NCBI RefSeq assembly: GCF_010537335.1
Contig: NZ_AP019711.1
Coordinates: forward strand, 434,001-498,000
Direction: 5' to 3'
DNA: 64,000 bases
Origin: Amedibacterium intestinale
GTDB lineage: Bacteria; Bacillota_I; Bacilli_A; Erysipelotrichales; Erysipelotrichaceae
Notes under the pieces: generated by a model
Database searches by the model: none
The model's input: the letters and a program-made list of their open reading frames with translations, nothing else
Told to the model about the DNA's origin: nothing
Part shown: positions 49,071 to 56,421 of the stretch, piece after piece
How the letters are laid out: every line of letters starts with the position of its first letter
Position numbering within the stretch: the stretch's first letter is position 1
Position numbers and translations under genes: made by a program

Positions 49071-49304
49071 ATGTTAAAGAACAATATAGAAACTGATGTA
49101 AAAGAAAAATGTAATGAAGCGGATATGACTCAAGTGGAAATTGCTGAAGCAATTGGCACAACAAAATCTTATGTGAATCGAGTTATAAAAAAACAGGATG
49201 GAATTATTAATAAGACTTTTATTCGAATCATGGAACAACTTGGTTATGATATTGAGATAACTTATACAAAAAATAAAGCAGGAGGAAAAGAAAAATGGAA
49301 ATAG
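49071..49304 (+). CDS. XRE-type helix-turn-helix protein, 77 residues
   Basis: HTH at about 20-45 (DMTQVEIAEAIGTTKSYVNR). ATG at 49071 is the likely start; an in-frame ATG at 48945 would run through the terminator. It overlaps the following membrane-protein gene by ten bases, so it likely regulates that module. Confidence 0.8.
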   Translation: MLKNNIETDVKEKCNEADMTQVEIAEAIGTTKSYVNRVIKKQDGIINKTFIRIMEQLGYDIEITYTKNKAGGKEKWK

Positions 49305-50026
49305 TACGAATAATATTGGATAGCATACTAATATTGGGGATTATTGGTTTTGTGTTATTTATGAAATTTTCCTTCCCATCATACATGAAAGAGAAAGGGA
49401 AGAATTTGGCTACAAAAGAAGATATACAAGAAATTACTAGAATGACAGAAAGTGTTCAAAAAGAGTTTCGTGAAGGCTTTGAAGAGTTTTCTTCCGATCT
49501 TAATTTTAAATATGAATTCTATTATAAACGATATTCAGAATTATACTGTAAATTATATGCAATAATCATACAATCTGAATATGTAAGACACTTTATTAAA
49601 TTAACAGATGGAAATGAATACTCTTTTGAGGAAATTCCTTTTCTGGAGGTTTCAGCTACACATAAAGTCACTCAAAAATTGGATTTCAAAGTGGGAGAAC
49701 CAGTATCATTCGAAGAAACTGTTGAAGATATTGAAACACCCATATCTGAATTTAGAAAAGATAAAATGACTGATTATATTATTAAGAAAGGCGAGTTTGC
49801 ATCACAAAAATTGTTGAAATTAGCTATTTCGTATAGATTTGCATTTGATCATAGTTCTGCTAAATCAAACGTTGATAGTGCTGACCGTGATGTGGCTAAT
49901 GATGAAGAAATAAGACTAATTAAAGAAATTGTTAAATGTATTGTGATTGAATATAACGAATTAAGAAAATACCTCAAAATGGACTATATAGATTCAGAAA
50001 TTCAAGATGGTATTTTGGAATTATAA
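49295..50026 (+). CDS. Membrane-anchored protein of unknown function, 243 residues
   Basis: One N-terminal helix (about 5-26), then the motif KGKNLATKEDIQEITRMTES, a short signature met in many poorly known membrane proteins near mobile-element cargo. The rest is alpha-helical and charged. No catalytic motif seen. Translationally coupled to the HTH gene. Confidence 0.7.
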   Translation: MEIVRIILDSILILGIIGFVLFMKFSFPSYMKEKGKNLATKEDIQEITRMTESVQKEFREGFEEFSSDLNFKYEFYYKRYSELYCKLYAIIIQSEYVRHFIKLTDGNEYSFEEIPFLEVSATHKVTQKLDFKVGEPVSFEETVEDIETPISEFRKDKMTDYIIKKGEFASQKLLKLAISYRFAFDHSSAKSNVDSADRDVANDEEIRLIKEIVKCIVIEYNELRKYLKMDYIDSEIQDGILEL

Positions 50027-50063
50027 TATTTCATATATGAAAAGAAGAGAGGGATAAATCATT

Positions 50064-50741
50064 ATGTTTGGAATGTCTAAAACATTGATTGTTGTATATA
50101 AAGATGAAATGGTTGTAAATCAACTTAAAAAGATGGTAGAAACTCACGATGATAAAGAAGAAGGTATAATTGGTACTCGTGATGACTCTGTTAATGTTGT
50201 TGCTTGGACTGAAAAGGTTTGGCTCAATAATAAGAAAGCAGGGAATATAACAGATAAAGTTTTGTTTTTGGGAGATATCAGTGGGACGGATAAGCTTATT
50301 CCTGTTCTTGATATTAAATTTAATCAGTTTGGTGTTCAATATGGATGGGCAGGGAATCAAGCAGTACTTTTTGTTGATTCTAAAGAAATGCATGATAAGG
50401 ATATCTATCTTGATTTTATTGAACAGCTATCAAAACTTTCTGTTCCTGACATGATTAAGGAACCTATTAATACAAGATATGCTAATGGAGAACAGGAATC
50501 TACTCCTAATGAAACAGAGGATGATGAAAATAAAAACTCTAGAAAGAAAATAAATAAATTCCTTGGTAATGCTAAAAACACCTTGGATAAAGGTGTAAAA
50601 GCTCTTGATAAGGTACGTGTGAATGTAGCGAGTAAAACTGAAGACTTGTTAAGAGATAAAAAGAAAGTTACAAGACAACAGTTGTTCTATGGAGTTGTTA
50701 ATTTATACAACAATGACTTAGATAATTTTATGAATGCGTAG
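50064..50741 (+). CDS. Unknown protein, 225 residues
   Basis: Not recognised. Residues 1-130 look globular with beta strands (TLIVVYKDEMV; KVLFLGDISGTDKLIPVLDI; AVLFVDSKEM). From about 140 it is acidic and Asn-rich, then Lys-rich helical (KKINKFLGNAKNTLDKGVKA). Ten bases before the 499-residue gene, with which it probably forms a pair. AGAGAGGG precedes the ATG. Confidence 0.7.
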   Translation: MFGMSKTLIVVYKDEMVVNQLKKMVETHDDKEEGIIGTRDDSVNVVAWTEKVWLNNKKAGNITDKVLFLGDISGTDKLIPVLDIKFNQFGVQYGWAGNQAVLFVDSKEMHDKDIYLDFIEQLSKLSVPDMIKEPINTRYANGEQESTPNETEDDENKNSRKKINKFLGNAKNTLDKGVKALDKVRVNVASKTEDLLRDKKKVTRQQLFYGVVNLYNNDLDNFMNA

Positions 50742-50751
50742 GTGACTTGAA

Positions 50752-52251
50752 ATGACTAATTTAGAGGAAGTCAAATATGGTTGGAATTTTATGGCTGATT
50801 TACTTGGAGCAGATGCGGGAAGTAAAATAGCTTTTTCTGATTATGTTCAAAATACTCTTCAGAATGAATCTATTGCAAAACAAAATATCAGAATACAAGA
50901 AATAAACGCAGCAATTGATCAACTTGCTGATAGTATTAATAATCATCCAAGTCTTAATTTGGATTCAGAACAACTAAAAGGGTTTATTGCAGAAGAATGG
51001 CACGCTGGAACTTTTAATATAGATGCTATTAGAAAAGGATCAGAGCATAGAGCAAGGACACTTCAAGAAACTGGATATGGCAGTGTTGATATTGATACCA
51101 ATTTTGGTAAGCAATATAGCCTTAAATATGCTAATGTTGCAAAAGATGCAGAGAATTATCAAGCTGTTTTAAATAGAGATACAGGTGCTCCTAAATATGA
51201 AGGGCAAGAAAGATTAATAGCTGCAGAGCAGGTGGATGATGCTAAAGCTTGGGCACATCGCAGAGGATTGAAAGATATTGAAAACAGACCTGATGTTTCT
51301 CATTCTCATCTAGATACTGAGGAACATCTTGTTGGTAAGATTTCTGATAGAGAAGGTATAGAATCTAAAGAGTTATCCATTAAGGAATCAAAACAAATTG
51401 CTAAAGAAGCAAAAACGGATGGGTTTAATCCAGAAGAACATGGTTATACAAAAAATTCACTTTTGGATAAAGTAAGAATTGATTATGTGAATAGAGCAAT
51501 GAAGGCAGGTTTAACTGCTGCAACTATTACGGCAATTACACAGCTTGTTCCAGAATTATATAAAACAATTGATTATTTGATTAAGCACGGAGAGATTGAT
51601 TTAGATGCGTTAAAGAAATCAGGAAAGAAAGTTATATCTACAAGTGGAGAGGCTTTCTTGCGTGGATCTATTGCATATGGAGTAGAACTAGCACTACAGA
51701 ATGGTTTTCTTGGCGAGAGTATGAGAACAGTTAACCCATCTGTTGTAGGTGTTGCTGTTGCAGTAATCATGGGTACTGTTAAGGATAGCATCATGGTTGC
51801 AGCAGGTAATATGACAGCTAAACAAATGGGAATGAGATTTGTTGATTCTGTTGTGGTTTCATCTGGATATTTGGCGAGTATGAAGATTGGTGGAACTATT
51901 GCTCAAGCATTATGTCCAGAGCTTCCAGTTGTTGGATATGCAATAGGGAGTTTGCTTGGATGTTCTGTAGCCGTAGTTTATAACATAGGGAAAAATAAAT
52001 TAATTTCTTTTTGTATTGATACTGGATTTACTTGTTTTGGTCTTGTTGACCAAAACTATGAACTACCAGAAGAAGTATTAAAAGATATGGGAATTGATAT
52101 TGCTCCAATTTCAAGAGTAGATGTAAGAAGAACTAATATTAGTACAGCTTCTACTCAAGAGTTAGTTAATCGTTCTAAATATGAAACGATTGATATAAAA
52201 GTACTTAAACGTGGGGTTATCGGTATTAATAAAATAGGTTATGTCTATTAA
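50752..52251 (+). CDS. Unknown protein with hydrophobic C-terminal half, 499 residues
   Basis: Not recognised. Residues 80-115 hold a conserved-looking polar block (FIAEEWHAGTFNIDAIRKGS and HRARTLQETGYGSVDI), which could be an enzyme or binding core. Residues 252-275, 328-352 and 364-413 are Ala/Gly/Val-rich hydrophobic segments (VVGVAVAVIMGTVKDSIMVA) like membrane-inserting helices. A membrane-acting effector is possible but inferred only from composition. Confidence 0.7.
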   Translation: MTNLEEVKYGWNFMADLLGADAGSKIAFSDYVQNTLQNESIAKQNIRIQEINAAIDQLADSINNHPSLNLDSEQLKGFIAEEWHAGTFNIDAIRKGSEHRARTLQETGYGSVDIDTNFGKQYSLKYANVAKDAENYQAVLNRDTGAPKYEGQERLIAAEQVDDAKAWAHRRGLKDIENRPDVSHSHLDTEEHLVGKISDREGIESKELSIKESKQIAKEAKTDGFNPEEHGYTKNSLLDKVRIDYVNRAMKAGLTAATITAITQLVPELYKTIDYLIKHGEIDLDALKKSGKKVISTSGEAFLRGSIAYGVELALQNGFLGESMRTVNPSVVGVAVAVIMGTVKDSIMVAAGNMTAKQMGMRFVDSVVVSSGYLASMKIGGTIAQALCPELPVVGYAIGSLLGCSVAVVYNIGKNKLISFCIDTGFTCFGLVDQNYELPEEVLKDMGIDIAPISRVDVRRTNISTASTQELVNRSKYETIDIKVLKRGVIGINKIGYVY

Positions 52252-52291
52252 ATCTCACATCAGTTAAATATTTGTGTAAAAGAGATTGTGT

Positions 52292-52444
52292 ATGAGTAAG
52301 AAAAAAAGATGAAGGATGGGATTACCTGAATCTGAAGGCACAGATAGTAGCTAAAGTTGTAAGAATTCCGATGGAAGTGGTTCATTTTATAAATCATATG
52401 GATCTGCTACATATTATGATAATGATGAAGAAGAGGAGGAATAG
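52292..52444 (+). pseudogene. Decayed gene for an NSDGS-type repeat protein
   Basis: The ATG frame reads MSKKKR then stop. A second frame continues KDEGWDYL, and a third SEGTDSS, stop, SCKNSDGSGSFYKSYGSATY to EEEEE stop. Joined, these make a short protein rich in NSDGS/YYD repeats. Two frameshifts and one in-frame stop mark it as broken. Confidence 0.7.
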
Positions 52445-52447
52445 TTT

Positions 52448-53461
52448 ATGAAAATACATTATTTTCAAAGATACCATGAGAAGGAGAATGTGGCTACAGC
52501 AAATACAATGCTATTATTATCACGCCTTTACTCTTACTCATCGGACAAGTTTTTTAGATTTTTAAAGTCAGAGTATTTTTCTGATTCTTTTGATCCAGAA
52601 ATTATATTCACTCTTCAAGAGAAGAGTGTTGATAGTATTCCAGATGCAACAATTACTCAGGAGAGTTTTAAAATTGTGGTTGAAACAAAAATGTCAGATT
52701 GGTTTTATGAAGATCAGCTCCTTCGTCATTTAAACTCATTCAATGATGAAAAGTATAAGGTTATGATTACCCTTGCTCCAGAACTGATGGAAAAGAAAAA
52801 GAAAGTAGCTTTTGAGGAGAAACTTATAGAGTATAACAAAACTCAAAATCATCCAATTATTCATATAAATACAACTTTTGAAGAAATGGCTAATGCGATA
52901 AGCGATGTTCTTGATGATAGAGATTATGAAATCAATGACGTTTTAGATGATTACTTGAACTATTGTTATACCGATGGTTTGATTCCTGTATCAGATGCAT
53001 GGAAGTATATGAGAATGCAGCTAGCTGGAACAACTTTGGATTTCAATATTAGCGAAAACGTTTATTATGACAATGCTGAGCGTGGATTTAGAGCTCATGA
53101 TATACTTGGACTCTATAAAAATAAAAGTGTTCGAGCAATTGGTAAGGTTATTGCTAAAATTACTGCTGTTGAAACAGAAAATGGTATAAAATTTGACACT
53201 GAATTAGGAGAACTTACAGATGAGAGAAAAGCCACTATCGAGAGAGCGATGGCTGATGGTGATTCTCATGGTTATGATCTTAGAACAGTTAAACATCGAT
53301 ATTTCTTTGTTGAAAGATTCTATGAGACAGATTTCAAAAAAGTTACCCCAAGAGCACCGTGGGGGACAAGAATCTTTGATTTAACACAGGTTCTTGGAAC
53401 AGAGGATATTCCGGATACTGAAGAATTAGCACAAGTATTGATGACAAAGAGTTGGACTTAA
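52448..53461 (+). CDS. Probable PD-(D/E)XK-fold nuclease, 337 residues
   Basis: Residues about 62-80 read DSIPDATITQESFKIVVETK, a good PD-...-ExK core. N terminus MKIHYFQRYHEKENVATANT is followed by helical segments; the C-terminal half is unrecognised. Position within the cargo, between the unknown pair and the restriction genes, suggests phage defence. AGGAGG lies seven bases before the ATG. Activity is not shown. Confidence 0.65.
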   Translation: MKIHYFQRYHEKENVATANTMLLLSRLYSYSSDKFFRFLKSEYFSDSFDPEIIFTLQEKSVDSIPDATITQESFKIVVETKMSDWFYEDQLLRHLNSFNDEKYKVMITLAPELMEKKKKVAFEEKLIEYNKTQNHPIIHINTTFEEMANAISDVLDDRDYEINDVLDDYLNYCYTDGLIPVSDAWKYMRMQLAGTTLDFNISENVYYDNAERGFRAHDILGLYKNKSVRAIGKVIAKITAVETENGIKFDTELGELTDERKATIERAMADGDSHGYDLRTVKHRYFFVERFYETDFKKVTPRAPWGTRIFDLTQVLGTEDIPDTEELAQVLMTKSWT

Positions 53462-53854
53462 AGATGACTGCAAAAAAATCACTAAAGGTAGTGTCAAGAA
53501 TTTTGTTTAATTGTATTGTTTAAACTGTGAAATTAGATGTTTTTCCAATGATTATTCATGTTGAGAGCGTAGTATTGTTGACTAAAGTACATAAGTAAAA
53601 GTGTGAAAACGGTTTTAAATAAGGCTTTTCCGTGTTTTTAGCTAGACCATTTGGTGGAGAAAAAATGTAAAAAAACTGATATAAATTTATGAATTTGGAT
53701 AGTTGAGCATACAGAAATATTGCAGTAGGTCGACTATACAAAAATGTTGAACTTGGTCATACGTTATTCAACCGGTAACAAATAAATAAATCAGATTATT
53801 TTCAATTGGTATGTTGATATTTAAAAAAAATGATGCCAATATAGCATAAACTCC
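53462..53854. other. AT-rich gap between the nuclease and methyltransferase genes
   Basis: About 390 bases with no supportable gene. A short open stretch ending LARPFGGEKM at about 53640-53670 may be a gene relic. GTTA...TAAC at about 53763-53779 is a weak inverted repeat upstream of the methyltransferase promoter. Confidence 0.4.
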
Positions 53855-53883
53855 TGGACTTTTACAAGGCCATCGAGTATAAT
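53855..53883 (+). promoter_or_regulatory. Promoter of the DNA methyltransferase gene
   Basis: TGGACT (53855-53860), 17-base spacer, TATAAT (53878-53883), 26 bases before the start codon. Confidence 0.6.
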
Positions 53884-53909
53884 TTATCATATAAGATTGG
53901 AGGAATAAT

Positions 53910-55226
53910 ATGGCTTATGCAATTGATTTATTCTGCGGAGCAGGAGGTTGTTCCGAAGGATTGATTCAAGCCGGATTTCATATATTATTTAGTTCAGATA
54001 TCAGTGATATGGTTGAAGTGACATACAAGCATAGACATGAGCAGCTTGGGTTGATTCAAGGAAAAAACACATGGTTTGAAAGAGCGGATATTAGAAATCT
54101 TACAGGCAATATAATTAAAAAGAGTATTTCATCTCTTGAAATATTTAATGAGCGTGAAATACCGGAAATAGATTTAATGATTGGCGGTCCTAGCTGCCAA
54201 GGATTTTCAAGAGCTGGTAGGCGAGATAAATCCGACCCTCGTAATATGCTTTTTGGTGAATATGTAAGAGTGATAAGTGAAGTAAGGCCTAAATATATTG
54301 TACTTGAAAATGTTGAAGGTTTTGTTGATATGCAGTTCTTGGGATATAAAGGAATTACTGGTATCGAATATCCAGATGGAAGTGTAACCCCTGACATTCT
54401 GAGAAGCGAACTACATGAGATAGGTTATGATACCTTAGAGCCGCGAATATTAAATGCGGCTGATTATGGTGTTCCACAAAGAAGAAATAGAATAATTTTT
54501 ATAGGTTATAAGAGCGGATTAACTCCACCTGAATACCCTAAACCGACTGTTACTCCTGACAATTATCTTACTCTACTTGATGCAATTGGAGACTTGATTG
54601 TTGATGATAGTGTGAGACAGAAAGTGTGTCCTAAAAAGACTCCTTATCAATTAGCAAGTATCAAAGGAAGAACACCAACTATTTCAGGGACACCGATTTC
54701 TTGCGAACAAGAGATGAATATGGAACTATCAAAGCAAACAGCGGTTGTTGGAGAAAGATTCGGATTATTCAAGCAAGGCGAAAGTGGATCTAACCTTAAA
54801 AAACGTGTAATAGAAGAAGGTATAGATATTTCTGACAAGCCTGCTTTGATTGAACTGTGCAGTGAAAAATTCAAAATGAAGTCCGAGGACGTTGTGGCTC
54901 TTTTTAAGGATGCAAAGGCAACAAAAGAACAAGTTGAGGTGTTATTAACAAAGAAAAATATAAGACAACGATTCGCCTCTAATCAACCATCTTCAACGGT
55001 GGTCACCATTGCTGATGACTATATTAGTCCATGGGAAGATAGAACATTTAGCGTTCGTGAAATGGCTAGATGTCAGTCATTTGATGATTCGTTTGAATTT
55101 TTAGGCAAAAGAACCACAGGTGGACTAAGAAGAAGAGTTGAAGTTCCACAGTACACTCAGGTAGGAAATGCAGTTCCTCCACTATTAGCAAAAGCAATAG
55201 CGGAGGAAATCTTAAAGGTTTTATAA
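53910..55226 (+). CDS. DNA (cytosine-5) methyltransferase
   Basis: Protecting half of a type II restriction-modification system. 438 residues. Motif I IDLFCGAGGCSEG, motif IV GGPSCQGFS with Cys96, motif VI LENVEG (Glu133), motif VIII QRRNRIIFIGY and motif X GNAVPP (about 420). The residue before the catalytic Cys is Ser rather than the usual Pro. The variable target-recognition region lies between motifs VIII and IX. It ends convergently with the nuclease gene, overlapping by six bases. Confidence 0.94.
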   Translation: MAYAIDLFCGAGGCSEGLIQAGFHILFSSDISDMVEVTYKHRHEQLGLIQGKNTWFERADIRNLTGNIIKKSISSLEIFNEREIPEIDLMIGGPSCQGFSRAGRRDKSDPRNMLFGEYVRVISEVRPKYIVLENVEGFVDMQFLGYKGITGIEYPDGSVTPDILRSELHEIGYDTLEPRILNAADYGVPQRRNRIIFIGYKSGLTPPEYPKPTVTPDNYLTLLDAIGDLIVDDSVRQKVCPKKTPYQLASIKGRTPTISGTPISCEQEMNMELSKQTAVVGERFGLFKQGESGSNLKKRVIEEGIDISDKPALIELCSEKFKMKSEDVVALFKDAKATKEQVEVLLTKKNIRQRFASNQPSSTVVTIADDYISPWEDRTFSVREMARCQSFDDSFEFLGKRTTGGLRRRVEVPQYTQVGNAVPPLLAKAIAEEILKVL

Positions 55227-56183
55227 TAAATTAAAATAGCTATATGTTGTACCTAAATCGGGCAAAGCAGTGCGAATTGTAGATATGATTCCATTGGTAT
55301 GCCCGGTTTTTAAATTGCGTTCAACTAATTCCTTTATAGAACTTGCAACACCAGCAGAGGATGGTAAACCCCAATAGTTGCCCCCAGAGAGATTAATAAC
55401 TCTCAAAACCGCTGTTGAAGTATTTTTGTATTGTTGACGTCCATTTTTTACAAGTTGATTTGAAGGAACGGTAACAAAAGAATATGTAAATCTTTTGGCA
55501 TCGTGAATTGAATAACCATCAGTGCCAACAGAGATTCCATTTCTAAAAGTATTAGCTGAGTATACAGCATCCCAAAGCATAGGGATTTGTGCGTTATCAT
55601 TCCAATTTGTTTTACATTGAATAATATGAATTTCAATATCATCGAAGTCTCTAGAAACTAATGCATTTAAAATTGGTAGGAATTGATATGTTCTTCCGGA
55701 GTATGTTGCCACGGGATTACCATTGACATCATTAATGTTGATGTTATCTTTATCCATGTTGTATTCAATTTTATCAGGAAAGGTAATTGCAATTAAATCA
55801 GATTCGGTATTAGATCTGAAATTACCATAATTTACGGTGATGGCCTTATTTATAGGCTCGGGTATTAATTCTCGATTATGTTTAATAACAAATGTTCTTC
55901 TCCCAATTAAACAAAGATTTAAATACCAGCAAACTAAAGCTTCCCAATTTGCTCCGCCTCCAGCAACATCACTCTGGCTTCTTCCTGCTTGACCAGTAGT
56001 TTTGAAAATATCTCTTAAGTTGTCTCCAATGGAATAAATTTGATGTTCGGTTGGAGTAGATGAATTGAAAATATCGGTGTTAATTTTCGCTTTCCAAGTA
56101 TTCCAAACTGATGAAAAACCGTTGGTCTCAAAAAGCTTGCTTACGGATAGTTCTCTGGCATATTCTATAATATTTTGACTCAT
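55221..56183 (-). CDS. Type II restriction endonuclease (predicted)
   Basis: 320 residues. Likely cognate of the adjacent methyltransferase by position. A PD-(D/E)XK-like centre can be read as Asp128 in TESDLIAITFP and IHIIQCKTNW with Gln187-x-Lys189, i.e. a QxK variant. GGGANWEALVCWYLNLC is a striking conserved-looking block. The recognition site is not predictable. It follows the controller-like gene by 18 bases on the minus strand. Confidence 0.8.
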   Translation of the reverse strand: MSQNIIEYARELSVSKLFETNGFSSVWNTWKAKINTDIFNSSTPTEHQIYSIGDNLRDIFKTTGQAGRSQSDVAGGGANWEALVCWYLNLCLIGRRTFVIKHNRELIPEPINKAITVNYGNFRSNTESDLIAITFPDKIEYNMDKDNININDVNGNPVATYSGRTYQFLPILNALVSRDFDDIEIHIIQCKTNWNDNAQIPMLWDAVYSANTFRNGISVGTDGYSIHDAKRFTYSFVTVPSNQLVKNGRQQYKNTSTAVLRVINLSGGNYWGLPSSAGVASSIKELVERNLKTGHTNGIISTIRTALPDLGTTYSYFNLL

Positions 56184-56201
56184 TTGAAATTCCTCCTTAG
56201 T

Positions 56202-56405
56202 TTAATCCTTTATAGTTTCCATGATGTCTTCTAATTTACAATCCATTGCTTTACAGATTTTAAGAAGAACATCAGTGGTGATGTTTGCTCCTTTTCCTAA
56301 TTTGGCAATGGATGCTGCACTTATACCAGAAGCATCTTTAAGATCATTTTTATTCATTCCTTTATCTATTAACATTTTCCATAATTTGTTATAACTGATT
56401 CGCAT
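56202..56405 (-). CDS. XRE-family HTH protein, probable restriction controller
   Basis: 67 residues, Cro/C1-type HTH (KWKMLIDKGMNKNDL is not exact; the clear part is LKDASGISAASIAKLGKGAN) and VLLKICKAMDCKLEDIME. Its size and position directly before the nuclease gene match C proteins that delay nuclease expression. No C-box was confirmed. AGGAGGTAGA precedes the ATG. Confidence 0.8.
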   Translation of the reverse strand: MRISYNKLWKMLIDKGMNKNDLKDASGISAASIAKLGKGANITTDVLLKICKAMDCKLEDIMETIKD

Positions 56406-56421
56406 AATCTACCTCCTCGTT

